DNA of 64,000 bases from Streptomyces fulvoviolaceus. GTDB taxonomy: Bacteria > Actinomycetota > Actinomycetes > Streptomycetales > Streptomycetaceae. The DNA lies in contig NZ_JOEY01000026.1 in the NCBI RefSeq assembly GCF_000718165.1, positions 1 through 64,000 on the forward strand, read 5' to 3'. A program made the translations under genes and the position numbers. The notes under the pieces were generated by a model. That model saw only the letters and a list, made by a program, of their open reading frames with translations, was not told the DNA's origin and did no database searches. The stretch's first letter is position 1. The number at the start of each line of letters is the position of its first letter. Shown here in pieces: positions 23,163 through 31,973 of the stretch.

Positions 23163-24246
23163 AGCCCTGGTGAAGCCGTTGCGGCTCGTTCGGACACGGA
23201 GGACACGGACGTACGTCTGGACCGCCGCAGCCGTCCTCCTCCTCGCCCTGCCCTTCTACCTGGACCGCTTCTGGCTCCAGGCAGGCCTGTTCGCCATGGC
23301 CGCCGCCATCGGCGCGATCGGCATCAACCTCCTCACCGGCGCGACCGGACAGCTCTCCATGGGGCACGCCTTCTTCCTCGCCGTCGGTGCTTATGGGTAC
23401 TGCGTGTTCGCGGCCGACGGCGGAGACGGCCTGACCGGGCTCGGACTGCCGACCTGGCTCGCGGCCGTGCTCGCCGTGCTGGTCGCGGGCGTCGCGGGCG
23501 GGCTGTTCAGCCCCATCTCGGGCCGGCTCAGCGGCGCCTATCTCGGCATCGCCACGCTCGCGCTCGTCTTCATCGGCCAGCACGTGATGTTCAACGCGCA
23601 CGACCTGACCGGCGGTGCCAACGGCCGTGACGTACCGCCTCTGAACCTGTTCGGCCTGACCTTCGACGACCGTGAACTCCTCGTCGCCGCCGTGCCGTTC
23701 GGGTCGGCGGAGAAGCTCTGGTACGCCGGTCTGGTCGTCCTCCTGGCCGGCGCCCTGTTCGCCCGCGGGGTGTTGCGCGGCCGCCCGGGACGGGCCATGA
23801 ACGCGATCCGCGACCACCGCATCGCCGCAGGCGTGATCGGTGTGCCCGTCGCCCGCCACCGTGCCGCCGTCTTCGTGCTGTCGTCGATGTACGCGGGCCT
23901 CGCGGGCGTCCTGCTCGCGCTGGTCTTCCAGCGGACGGTGCCCGACTACTTCGGCATCACGCTGTCCCTGGAGTACCTCGCCATGATCGTCATCGGCGGG
24001 CTCGGCTCGGTCTCCGGCGCGGTGGCCGGGGCCGTGTTCGTGTCGCTGCTGCCGCAGCTGCTGACCCGCTACAGCGATGCGCTGCCCCTGGTCTCCGCCC
24101 CCGGCACGGGCGGGATCGCACCGGGCGAGGCATCCCGGTACCTCTACGGCGCCGCCGTCGTGCTGGTGGTGCTGTTCCTGCCCGGCGGCCTGGTCAGGGT
24201 GGCCGCCCGGCGTCGCGTCACAACCCACCCAGGGGAGGAACGATGA
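23155..24246 (+). CDS. livM: Branched-chain amino-acid-type ABC permease (LivM-like)
   Basis: A 363-residue permease with about nine hydrophobic segments, GAIGINLLTGATGQLSMGHA (LivM signature), SGRLSGAYLGIATLALVFIG, and the loop YLAMIVIGGLGSVSGAVAGA. The start is a GTG at 23155, placing an AAGGAG site 8 nt upstream and overlapping the LivH-like stop by 8 bp. The C-terminal region has an insertion (SDALPLVSAPGTGGIAPGEA) before the last helix. Its stop overlaps the binding-protein start by 4 bp. Confidence 0.9.
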   Translation: MSEALVKPLRLVRTRRTRTYVWTAAAVLLLALPFYLDRFWLQAGLFAMAAAIGAIGINLLTGATGQLSMGHAFFLAVGAYGYCVFAADGGDGLTGLGLPTWLAAVLAVLVAGVAGGLFSPISGRLSGAYLGIATLALVFIGQHVMFNAHDLTGGANGRDVPPLNLFGLTFDDRELLVAAVPFGSAEKLWYAGLVVLLAGALFARGVLRGRPGRAMNAIRDHRIAAGVIGVPVARHRAAVFVLSSMYAGLAGVLLALVFQRTVPDYFGITLSLEYLAMIVIGGLGSVSGAVAGAVFVSLLPQLLTRYSDALPLVSAPGTGGIAPGEASRYLYGAAVVLVVLFLPGGLVRVAARRRVTTHPGEER

Positions 24247-25505
24247 ACACGACGTATGCGGCCAGGGCCGCCGCGGGCGCCCTAGCGGCCCTGCTCGTGC
24301 TGGCCGGATGCAGTTCCAAGGCCAAGGACGACGACGGCGACAAGGCGGCCGCGGGCGGGGTGAAGACCGGCGACGGCATCTCCGGCAAGACGATCACCCT
24401 CGGCGCGCTCACCGACATGACCGGCGTCTACGCCACCCTCGGCAAGAGCGTCACCCAGGCCCAGCAGCTCTACGTGAAGCAGCTGAACGCCGCCGGCGGC
24501 GTCTGCGGCTACAAGGTCCGGCTGTCGATCCGTGACCACGGCTACGACCCGCAGAAGGCCGTGTCCGGGTACACCGAACTGGAGCCGAAGGTGCTGGGCT
24601 TCGCCCAGTTCATCGGGTCCCCGTTCGTCGCCGCGGTCAAGCAGCGCATCGACGGCCAGGACAAGGGGCTGGTGCTGCCGCAGGCGTGGTCGGCCGCGCT
24701 CCTCGGCAGCCCGTACATCCGGGTCATCGGCTCCACCTACGACATCGAGACGATCAACGCCGTCGACTTCCTGATGCAGGAGAAGGGGATCAAGAAGGGC
24801 GACAAGATCGGTCACGTCTACTTCGAGGGCGACTACGGCGAGAGCGCCCTCGTCGGCTCCCGGCACGTCGCGCAGGAGGAGGGGCTGACCGTCGTGGAAC
24901 AGAAGATCAAGCCCACCGACAACGACATGACCGCTCAGGTCGCCGCCCTCAAGCAGGCCGGCGTCAAGGCGATCGTCATCAGCGCGGGCCCGCGCCAGGC
25001 GGCCTCGCTCGTCGGCGTCGCCGCGGCTGGCGGCTTCAATGTGCCGATCATCGGCAACAACTCAGCCTTCGCACCCCAGCTCCTCGCCACCCAGGCGGGA
25101 CCGGCCCTCATGAAGAACTACTACGTGTCCTCGCCCTCGCTCCCCATCGGCGCGGACACCCCGGAGGCGAAGAAGCTCGTCGCCGACTACCAGGCGGCCT
25201 ATCCGAAGGACGCCCTCGACAACGGCATCGTCGCCGGCTGGACCGCGGTGTCGGCCTTCGGCGAGGCCCTGAAGAAGGCCTGCGCGAGCAAGGACCTCAC
25301 CAGGGAGGGTGTCGACAAGGCCCTGCTGTCGATCGACTCCTTCGACGTCGGCTTCGGCATCGCCCAGGACTTCACGGATCCCAAGTCCGCGTCCTCCAAG
25401 CAGAGCGTCATCCTGCAGCCGGACAAGAGCGTGACGGGCGGCATGAAGGTCGTACGGGAGGCCGAGGCGTCCGAGATGGCCGAGGCGTACACGCCAGGGG
25501 CCTGA
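24243..25505 (+). CDS. livK: ABC transporter substrate-binding lipoprotein (LivK-like)
   Basis: A 420-residue lipoprotein: signal peptide MNTTYAARAAAGALAALLVL with lipobox LAGC, so the mature protein is lipid-anchored outside the membrane. The rest is a type I periplasmic-binding fold of the leucine-binding class (TITLGALTDMTGVYATLGKS, QLYVKQLNAAGGVCGYKVRL, IGHVYFEGDYGESAL, VAALKQAGVKAIVISAG). It delivers substrate to the two permeases. The ligand cannot be inferred. It is the last gene of the operon, followed by a 16-bp-stem terminator. Confidence 0.93.
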   Translation: MNTTYAARAAAGALAALLVLAGCSSKAKDDDGDKAAAGGVKTGDGISGKTITLGALTDMTGVYATLGKSVTQAQQLYVKQLNAAGGVCGYKVRLSIRDHGYDPQKAVSGYTELEPKVLGFAQFIGSPFVAAVKQRIDGQDKGLVLPQAWSAALLGSPYIRVIGSTYDIETINAVDFLMQEKGIKKGDKIGHVYFEGDYGESALVGSRHVAQEEGLTVVEQKIKPTDNDMTAQVAALKQAGVKAIVISAGPRQAASLVGVAAAGGFNVPIIGNNSAFAPQLLATQAGPALMKNYYVSSPSLPIGADTPEAKKLVADYQAAYPKDALDNGIVAGWTAVSAFGEALKKACASKDLTREGVDKALLSIDSFDVGFGIAQDFTDPKSASSKQSVILQPDKSVTGGMKVVREAEASEMAEAYTPGA

Positions 25506-25511
25506 GACAGC

Positions 25512-25549
25512 CGAGAGGGCCCGAACCGGTTACGGTTCGGGCCCTCTCG
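25512..25549. terminator. Bidirectional terminator with 16-bp stem
   Basis: A perfect 16-bp inverted repeat (CGAGAGGGCCCGAACC and complement) with a 6-nt loop lies between the LivK-like stop (25505, plus) and the phosphatidylserine synthase stop (25560, minus). It is the evident shared terminator of two convergent operons. Confidence 0.92.
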
Positions 25550-25559
25550 AAAGTCGCGA

Positions 25560-26414
25560 TTACGGGAGCTGCGCCGCCCGCGCCTCACGCCGGTTGTCGC
25601 GGAAGTTGTTCACCCGGCGGGCCGTGGCGAACAGCGGGATGACCGCGCCCATGACCAGCTGCAGTGCACAGCCCGTCTGCAGGAGCAGCTGTCCGCTCGG
25701 GGCGTCGAACGCCCAGGCGGCCAGGAGGCCCATCGACAGGACGATCCAGGAGAGCATCGCCACCGCGAGGCGGCCCCGCGGCTTCGGGTACTCCACCCGG
25801 CTCACCATCAGCCACGCCGTCCCCAGGATGGCCAGCAGCGTCGCCACGAAGGGCAGCTCGAGCAGCACGATCGAGACCACCGTCAGCGCGCCGAACGGCG
25901 ACGGCATGCCCTGGAAGGTGCCGTCCTTCACCGTCACGCACGAGAACCGCGCCAGTCTCAGCACCACCGCCAGGAGCACCACGATCGCCCCCACCGCCGC
26001 CACCCGCTGGGACGCGTCGTCCGCGACCATGCCGTAGACGAGGACGAAGTACGCCGGTGCCAGGCCGAAGCTGACCAGGTCGGAGAGGTTGTCCAGCTCC
26101 GCGCCCATCGGCGACGAGCGCAGCTTGCGCGCCACCAGTCCGTCGAACAGGTCGAAGACGGCCGCGCACAGCATCAGGATGACCGCGGTGGCCGCGCTGT
26201 TGCGCGCCATCCCGGACTCCTGGCTGTCGGTCAGGTGCGGGATCAGGATGCCGGTGGTGGTGAAGTACACCGCCATGAAGCCGCACGTGGCGTTGCCGAG
26301 GGTGAGGGTGTCCGCTATTGAGAGGCGGAGAGAGAGGGGCATCTCCTCCTCTTCGTCCACCTCGTCGGCCTCGGGCACCCAGCCCGCCTGGGTCTCCGGA
26401 TCAATCACGGTCAA
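25560..26414 (-). CDS. pssA: CDP-diacylglycerol-serine O-phosphatidyltransferase
   Basis: A 284-residue membrane enzyme that joins CDP-diacylglycerol and L-serine to make phosphatidylserine. The CDP-alcohol phosphatidyltransferase motif is complete: D-LF-DG-LV-AR followed by eight residues, then G-AEL-D-NLS-D. About eight hydrophobic segments follow. The acidic start (EADEVDEEEE) is cytoplasmic. It overlaps the 3' end of the decarboxylase gene upstream by 14 bp, so the two are one operon making phosphatidylethanolamine. Confidence 0.93.
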   Translation of the reverse strand: MTVIDPETQAGWVPEADEVDEEEEMPLSLRLSIADTLTLGNATCGFMAVYFTTTGILIPHLTDSQESGMARNSAATAVILMLCAAVFDLFDGLVARKLRSSPMGAELDNLSDLVSFGLAPAYFVLVYGMVADDASQRVAAVGAIVVLLAVVLRLARFSCVTVKDGTFQGMPSPFGALTVVSIVLLELPFVATLLAILGTAWLMVSRVEYPKPRGRLAVAMLSWIVLSMGLLAAWAFDAPSGQLLLQTGCALQLVMGAVIPLFATARRVNNFRDNRREARAAQLP

Positions 26415-27057
26415 TGCGAGTCACCCCAGCCACGGTCTTCTGACCGACCTCGACCGCGACCTCAACGCCTTCCGGCAGGTAGATGTCGACGCGCGAGCCG
26501 AAGCGGATCAGACCGATGCGGTCGCCCTGCTCGACCTTCGTCCCCTGGGGGACGTAGGGAACGATGCGACGGGCCACCGCGCCGGCAATCTGGATCATCT
26601 CGATGTCACCGAGTTCGGTGTCGAAATGCCAGACTACGCGCTCGTTGTTCTCGCTCTCCTTGTTGAACGCCGGAACGAACCCACCCGGGACGTGCTCGAC
26701 CGACGCCACCGTGCCGGAGAGCGGCGCGCGGTTGACGTGGACGTTGAGCGGGCTCATGAAGATCGCGACGCGGGTGCGGCCGTCCTTCCACGGCATGATG
26801 CTCTGCACCACACCGTCGGCGGGCGAGATGACCCGGCCCTGGGCGATCTCGCGCTCGGGGTCGCGGAAGAACCACAGCATGCCCGCCGCGAGCGCGGTGG
26901 CGGGCACGGCGACGGCCTTGGCGGCACCCGAGCGGCGGGCGCGGACCAGGCTGAGGGCTGCGGTGGCGACGGTCGGGAGAAGCCACGGCGATGCTCCGCG
27001 CGCGAGGCGTACGCCTGCCAGGCTGTCGCGTGGTGCAGAGGTTTGGCTGTGGGGCAT
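26401..27057 (-). CDS. psd: Phosphatidylserine decarboxylase
   Basis: A 218-residue short-form (archaeal/actinobacterial type) decarboxylase producing phosphatidylethanolamine from phosphatidylserine. The self-cleavage site is G-S in RFGSRVDIYLP, with Ser near residue 188 becoming the pyruvoyl cofactor. ISPADGVV, VAIFMSPLNVHVNRAPLSG and WHFDTELGDIEMIQIAGAVA are family motifs. Hydrophobic segments at about 20-60 attach it to the membrane. The ATG at 27057 behind GAAGGTC was used. It is the first gene of a two-gene operon with the synthase. It lies downstream of the ethylmalonyl-CoA cluster on the same strand, with a 170-bp gap that probably holds its promoter. Confidence 0.92.
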   Translation of the reverse strand: MPHSQTSAPRDSLAGVRLARGASPWLLPTVATAALSLVRARRSGAAKAVAVPATALAAGMLWFFRDPEREIAQGRVISPADGVVQSIMPWKDGRTRVAIFMSPLNVHVNRAPLSGTVASVEHVPGGFVPAFNKESENNERVVWHFDTELGDIEMIQIAGAVARRIVPYVPQGTKVEQGDRIGLIRFGSRVDIYLPEGVEVAVEVGQKTVAGVTRIDRD

Positions 27058-27227
27058 GGATGACCTTCGTAGCGGATGATGCCGCGCTGTGACGGGGGAC
27101 GGCGGCTTTCCCGGGATCGTACCGGTCGCGGGCCACAACTGGGTAAGCCAGGAAGCCGAGTCGGCGGCTGAACCGTGTTGACGGGGTGTGATCTTCTTCT
27201 CGAAGAAAACACCCCGAACTCGGACAT

Positions 27228-28433
27228 CTAGCCTTGGAATCGATACTCTTCGAGCAGCCTGCGACCGATGATCATTTTCTGGATCTCGGCGGTACCTTCA
27301 CCGATCAGCAGCATCGGGGCCTCGCGGTAGAGGCGCTCGATCTCGTACTCCTTGGAGAAGCCGTAGCCGCCGTGGATCCGGAAAGCGTCCTCCACGACCT
27401 CCTTGCAGTACTCGGAGGCGAGGTACTTCGCCATCCCTGCTTCAAGGTCGTTTCGTTCACCGGAGTCCTTTTTGCGTGCCGCGTTCACCATCATCGCATG
27501 GGCGGCCTCGACCTTGGTAGCCATCTCGGCGAGCTTGAACTGGATGGCCTGGTGCTGGGCGATCGGCTTGCCGAAGGTGTGACGCTGCTGGGCATACGAG
27601 ACGCCCAGCTCGAACGCGCGCTGAGCGACGCCGCAGCCACGCGCCGCGACGTTGACGCGGCCGACTTCGACCCCGTCCATCATTTGGTAAAAACCTCGGC
27701 CGGTGACCCCGCCGAGCACGCGATCGGCCGGAAGTCGCAGGCCGTCCATGATCATCTCGGTGGTGTCGACACCCTTGTAGCCCATCTTGTCGATCTTCCC
27801 GGGGATGGTGAGGCCGGGGCGGACCTCTCCGAAGCCGGGCTCCTTCTCGATCAGGAAGGTCGTCATCGACTTGTGAGGCGCCGTGCCCTCGGGGTGTCCT
27901 TCGTCACTTCGGACGAGTACGGCGACCAGACTTGACGTTCCGCCGTTCGTCAGCCACATCTTCTGGCCGTTGAGGACGTACTCGTCGCCGTCCTTCACCG
28001 CCTTCGAGGTGATGGCCGACACGTCCGAGCCCAGGCCCGGCTCCGACATCGAGAACGCGCCCCGGATGTCGCCGGCCGCCATGCGCGGCAGGAAGTGGTC
28101 CTTCTGCTCCTGCGTGCCGTGCTGCTTGAGCATGTACGCCACGATGAAGTGGGTGTTGATGATGCCGGAGACCGACATCCAGCCGCGGGCGATCTCCTCG
28201 ACACACAGCGCGTACGTCAGGAGCGACTCGCCCAGACCGCCGTACTCCTCCGGGATCATCAGGCCGAACAGGCCCAACTCCTTGAGGCCGTCGACGATCT
28301 GCTGCGGGTACTCGTCGCGGTGCTCCAGCCCGGTGGCGACCGGGATGATCTCCTTGTCCACGAAGTCGCGGACGGTGGAGAGGATTTCCTGCTGGATGTC
28401 GGTCAGACCGGCGGTCTGGGCAAGTCGCGCCAT
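27228..28433 (-). CDS. Acyl-CoA dehydrogenase, probably methylsuccinyl-CoA dehydrogenase
   Basis: A 401-residue flavoprotein dehydrogenase. Family motifs are GAFSMSEPGLGSDVSAITSK (FAD/substrate binding), GQKMWLTNGG, FGKPIAQHQAIQFKLAEM and the C-terminal RIHGGYGFSKEYEIERLYRE followed by IGEGTAEIQKM, with the catalytic-base Glu expected near YREAPML. Position as last gene of the ccr-ecm-mcl-mch cluster indicates oxidation of (2S)-methylsuccinyl-CoA to mesaconyl-CoA, the step needed between the mutase and the hydratase. It lacks the N-terminal extension of the proteobacterial Mcd, so the specific substrate is an inference from context. It follows the MaoC-type gene by 3 bp. Confidence 0.88.
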   Translation of the reverse strand: MARLAQTAGLTDIQQEILSTVRDFVDKEIIPVATGLEHRDEYPQQIVDGLKELGLFGLMIPEEYGGLGESLLTYALCVEEIARGWMSVSGIINTHFIVAYMLKQHGTQEQKDHFLPRMAAGDIRGAFSMSEPGLGSDVSAITSKAVKDGDEYVLNGQKMWLTNGGTSSLVAVLVRSDEGHPEGTAPHKSMTTFLIEKEPGFGEVRPGLTIPGKIDKMGYKGVDTTEMIMDGLRLPADRVLGGVTGRGFYQMMDGVEVGRVNVAARGCGVAQRAFELGVSYAQQRHTFGKPIAQHQAIQFKLAEMATKVEAAHAMMVNAARKKDSGERNDLEAGMAKYLASEYCKEVVEDAFRIHGGYGFSKEYEIERLYREAPMLLIGEGTAEIQKMIIGRRLLEEYRFQG

Positions 28434-28436
28434 GGC

Positions 28437-28949
28437 TTACTTCTCCTGCTGCTTGAGCTCCGGGCGGCCGGGCTGCTCGCCGCCGCGCTCCTTGATGTAC
28501 GTCTCGGTCGGCACCAGCACCTTGCGGCGGAACACGCAGACCAGCGTGCCGTCCTGCTTGTAGCCCTTGGTCTCGACGTGGACGATGCCGCGGTCGTTCT
28601 TCGACTTGGACGGCCACTTGTCGAGCACGGTCGTCTCGCCGTAGATCGTGTCACCGTGGAAGGTCGGCGCCACGTGCTTCAGCGACTCGATCTCCAGGTT
28701 GGCGATCGCCTTGCCGGAGACGTCCGGCACGGACATGCCGAGCAGCAGGGAGTAGATGTAGTTCCCGACGACGACGTTCCTGCCGAAGTCCGTCGTCTTC
28801 TCCGCATAGTTGGTGTCCATGTGGAGCGGGTGGTGGTTCATGGTGAGGAGACAGAAGAGGTGGTCGTCGTACTCCGTGACCGTCTTCCCGGGCCAGTGCT
28901 TGTAGACCGCCCCGACCTCGAACTCCTCGTAGGTGCGCCCGAACTGCAT
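28437..28949 (-). CDS. MaoC-family hydratase, probably mesaconyl-CoA hydratase
   Basis: A 170-residue hot-dog-fold hydratase. FGRTYEEFEVGAVYKHWPGK, EYDDHLFCLLTMNHHPLHMD and TDFGRNVVVGNYIYSLLLGM correspond to the MaoC hydratase pattern with the catalytic Asp/His pair in the NHHPLHMD region. In the ethylmalonyl-CoA pathway it would hydrate mesaconyl-CoA to beta-methylmalyl-CoA. The start at ATG 28949 has GGAGG 7 nt upstream; a GTG at 28955 overlapping the previous stop has no room for a ribosome binding site. It is about half the length of the alpha-proteobacterial Mch, which has two fused hot-dog domains, so it probably works as an oligomer. Confidence 0.85.
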   Translation of the reverse strand: MQFGRTYEEFEVGAVYKHWPGKTVTEYDDHLFCLLTMNHHPLHMDTNYAEKTTDFGRNVVVGNYIYSLLLGMSVPDVSGKAIANLEIESLKHVAPTFHGDTIYGETTVLDKWPSKSKNDRGIVHVETKGYKQDGTLVCVFRRKVLVPTETYIKERGGEQPGRPELKQQEK

Positions 28950-28951
28950 GC

Positions 28952-29911
28952 TCACGCCTCCGGAATCTCGAACTTGCTGGTGCGCTGCATGCCGGCGGCG
29001 CGGCCCTTGCCGGAGATGACCAGGGCCATCTTGCGGCTGGCCTCGTCGATCATCTCGTCGCCGAGCATCGCCGAGCCCTTCTTGCCGCCCGCCTCGGACG
29101 TGCAGTAGTCGTACGCGTCCAGGATCAGCTCGGCGTGGTCGAAGTCCTCCTGCGAGGGCGAGAAGATCTCGTTGGACGCCTCGACCTGGCCCGGGTGCAG
29201 CACCCACTTGCCGTCGAAGCCGAGGGCCGCGGCGCGCTGGGCGACCTCGCGGTAGCCGTCGATGTTGCGGATCTGCAGGTAGGGGCCGTCGATCGCCTGG
29301 AGGTCGTTGGCGCGGGCGGCCATCAGGATCTTCATCAGGATGTAGTGGTAGGCGTCCGCCGGGTAGCCGGGCGGCTGCTCACCCACGACGAGCGACTTCA
29401 TGTTGATCGACGCCATGAAGTCGGCCGGGCCGAAGATGATCGTCTCGACGCGCTGGGACGCCGTGGCGATCTCGTTGACGTTGTTGAGGCCCTGGGCGTT
29501 CTCGATCTGCGCCTCGATGCCGATCTTGCCGACCTCGAAGCCCATCGTCTTCTCGATCTGCGTCAGCAGGAGGTCGAGGGCGACGACCTGCTGGGCCGTC
29601 TGGACCTTCGGCAGCATGATGCAGTCGAGGTTCTGGCCGGCACCCTCGACGACCGTGACGACGTCGCGGTACGTCCACTCGGTCGTCCAGTCGTTGACGC
29701 GCACGACCCTCGTCTTGCCGGTCCAGTCACCCTCGTTGAGGAACTTGACGATGGTGTGCCGCGCCTCGGGCTTGGCGAGCGGGGCGCACGCGTCCTCCAG
29801 GTCGAGGAAGACCTGGTCCGCCGGGAGGCCCTGCGCCTTCTCCAGGAAGCGGGGGTTGCTTCCCGGCACCGCGAGACACGAGCGGCGGGGACGCAGACGG
29901 TTGACGGTCAT
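28952..29911 (-). CDS. mcl: CoA-ester lyase, beta-methylmalyl-CoA/malyl-CoA lyase
   Basis: A 319-residue HpcH/HpaI-fold lyase of the CitE/Mcl family. RPRRSCLAVPGSNPRFLEKA is the typical N-terminus. LDLEDACAP supplies metal- and CoA-binding residues, MLPKVQ and GIEAQIENAQGL (catalytic Glu) follow, and GFDGKWVLHPGQ is the conserved end of the barrel. In the pathway it cleaves beta-methylmalyl-CoA to glyoxylate and propionyl-CoA. It overlaps the upstream mutase gene by 4 bp. Confidence 0.9.
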   Translation of the reverse strand: MTVNRLRPRRSCLAVPGSNPRFLEKAQGLPADQVFLDLEDACAPLAKPEARHTIVKFLNEGDWTGKTRVVRVNDWTTEWTYRDVVTVVEGAGQNLDCIMLPKVQTAQQVVALDLLLTQIEKTMGFEVGKIGIEAQIENAQGLNNVNEIATASQRVETIIFGPADFMASINMKSLVVGEQPPGYPADAYHYILMKILMAARANDLQAIDGPYLQIRNIDGYREVAQRAAALGFDGKWVLHPGQVEASNEIFSPSQEDFDHAELILDAYDYCTSEAGGKKGSAMLGDEMIDEASRKMALVISGKGRAAGMQRTSKFEIPEA

Positions 29912-31956
29912 GCGGGGACCTCCAGGGGGTCGAGCTTGTTCGCTTTCCGGATCTCGTCGACGATGCGGCCGATGATTCCGGTGATGTCGAAGTCCTTCGG
30001 GGTGAAGACCGCGGCCACGCCCGCAGCCCTGAGCTGCTCGGCGTCACCATTGGGGATGATCCCACCGGCGATGACAGGTATATCTGTGGCACCGGCCACA
30101 CGGAGCCGCTCCAGCACGTCCGGCACCAGCTGGGCGTGCGAGCCGGACAGGATGGACAGGCCGACCGCGTGCACGTCCTCCGCGATGGCCGCGTCCACGA
30201 TCTGCTCGGGCGTCAGCCGGATGCCCTGGTAGACCACCTCGAAGCCCGCGTCACGCGCGCGTACGGCGATCTGCTCGGCGCCGTTGGAGTGTCCGTCCAG
30301 GCCCGGCTTGCCGACCAGGAAGCGCAGCTTGCCGACGCCCATGTCCTTCGCCGTCAGGTCGACCTTGCGGCGGACGTCGGCCATGGCCGAGCCCTCCTCC
30401 GCCGGGACCGCCACCGGCGCCGACGAGACGCCGGTCGGGGCGCGGAACTCGCCGAACACCTCGCGCAGGGCCCCGGACCACTCGCCGGTCGTGACACCGG
30501 CGCGGGCGCACTCCAGGGTGGCCTCCATGAGGTTGCCGGTGCCCTTGGCGGCCTCCTTCAGCTTCTCCAGCGCCTTGCAGGGGCGCGGGTGGTTGAAGGG
30601 CGGCTGGTAGCGGGTGTCGCGCCAGTGCTGGAGTCCCGCGATCACCCGGGCCTCGACGGCCGGGTCGACCGTCTGGATCGCGGTGTCCAGGTCGGACGTC
30701 AGCGGGTTCGGCTCGGTCGTCTCGAAGATGTTGACGCCGATGATCTTCTCCTGGCCGGACTCGATACGCGCCCGGCGCTCGGCGTGCGAGGAGACGAGCT
30801 GCGACTTGAGATAGCCCGACTCGACGGCGGCCATCGCGCCGCCCATCTCCTGGATCCGGTCGATCTCGGCGAGGGACTCCTCGACCAGCTTCTCGACCTT
30901 CGCCTCGATCACCTTCGAGCCCTCGAAGATGTCCTCGTACTCCAGCAGGTCGCTCTCGTGGGCGAGCACCTGCTGGATGCGCAGCGACCACTGCTGGTCC
31001 CAGGGGCGGGGCAGGCCCAACGCCTCGTTCCAGGCCGGGAGTTGGACGGCACGCGCGCGTGCGTCCTTCGAGAGGGTCACAGCCAGCATCTCGAGGACGA
31101 TCCGCTGGACGTTGTTCTCCGGCTGCGCCTCGGTCAGTCCCAGGGAGTTGACCTGGACGCCGTACCGGAAACGGCGCTGCTTGGCGTTCTCGATGCCGTA
31201 GCGCTCGCGCGTGACCTTGTCCCAGATGCGGCCGAAGGCGCGCATCTTGCACATCTCCTCGATGAACCGGACGCCCGCGTTCACGAAGAAGGAGATGCGC
31301 GCGACGACGTCGCCGAACTTCTCCTCCGGCACCTGACCGGAGTCGCGGACGGCGTCCAGCACCGCGATCGCCGTCGACATCGCGTACGCGATCTCCTGGA
31401 CCGGCGTGGCGCCCGCCTCCTGCAGGTGGTAGCTGCAGATGTTGATCGGGTTCCACTTCGGGATGTGGGAGACCGTGTACGCGATCATGTCGGTCGTCAG
31501 ACGGAGGGAGGGTCCCGGCGGGAACACGTGCGTGCCGCGGGACAGGTACTCCTTGACGATGTCGTTCTGGGTCGTGCCCTGGAGCTGGGTGATGTCCGCA
31601 CCCTGCTCCTCGGCGACGACCTGGTAGAGCGCCAGCAGCCACATGGCGGTGGCGTTGATCGTCATCGAGGTGTTCATCTGCTCCAGGGGGATGTCCTGGA
31701 ACAGCCGGCGCATGTCACCGAGGTGCGCGATCGGCACACCGACCCGGCCGACCTCGCCGCGGGCGAGGATGTGGTCGGAGTCGTAGCCGGTCTGTGTCGG
31801 CAGGTCGAACGCGACCGACAGACCGGTCTGGCCCTTGGCGAGGTTGCGCCGGTACAGCTCGTTGGACGCCTCGGCCGTGGAGTGACCGGCGTACGTGCGC
31901 ATGAGCCACGGCCGGTCCTTCTCCCGCTTGCCTTCGGCGGGCTGACGCTCAGTCAT
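29908..31956 (-). CDS. meaA: B12-dependent ethylmalonyl-CoA mutase (MeaA-like)
   Basis: A 682-residue single-chain acyl-CoA mutase. The TIM-barrel part (residues 15-530) has RTYAGHSTAEASNELYRRNL, the substrate-binding QTGLSVAFDLPTQTGYDSDH and INICSYHLQEAGATPVQEIA. The C-terminal cobalamin domain has the base-off motif GLDGHSNG (D-x-H-x-x-G) near residue 565 and SGSHAQL. It converts ethylmalonyl-CoA to methylsuccinyl-CoA. Location directly after ccr marks it as the ethylmalonyl-CoA rather than the methylmalonyl-CoA enzyme; the latter is normally a heterodimer in Streptomyces. It starts 18 bp past the ccr stop. Confidence 0.93.
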   Translation of the reverse strand: MTERQPAEGKREKDRPWLMRTYAGHSTAEASNELYRRNLAKGQTGLSVAFDLPTQTGYDSDHILARGEVGRVGVPIAHLGDMRRLFQDIPLEQMNTSMTINATAMWLLALYQVVAEEQGADITQLQGTTQNDIVKEYLSRGTHVFPPGPSLRLTTDMIAYTVSHIPKWNPINICSYHLQEAGATPVQEIAYAMSTAIAVLDAVRDSGQVPEEKFGDVVARISFFVNAGVRFIEEMCKMRAFGRIWDKVTRERYGIENAKQRRFRYGVQVNSLGLTEAQPENNVQRIVLEMLAVTLSKDARARAVQLPAWNEALGLPRPWDQQWSLRIQQVLAHESDLLEYEDIFEGSKVIEAKVEKLVEESLAEIDRIQEMGGAMAAVESGYLKSQLVSSHAERRARIESGQEKIIGVNIFETTEPNPLTSDLDTAIQTVDPAVEARVIAGLQHWRDTRYQPPFNHPRPCKALEKLKEAAKGTGNLMEATLECARAGVTTGEWSGALREVFGEFRAPTGVSSAPVAVPAEEGSAMADVRRKVDLTAKDMGVGKLRFLVGKPGLDGHSNGAEQIAVRARDAGFEVVYQGIRLTPEQIVDAAIAEDVHAVGLSILSGSHAQLVPDVLERLRVAGATDIPVIAGGIIPNGDAEQLRAAGVAAVFTPKDFDITGIIGRIVDEIRKANKLDPLEVPA

Positions 31957-31973
31957 CTATGACCCCGGGTGTC

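Noticed and set aside
20705..25505. Urea or amide transporter assignment for the liv-type operon
   Set aside because: Urt clusters have a distinct order and are usually next to urease or amidase genes, which are absent; the sequence does not show the substrate.
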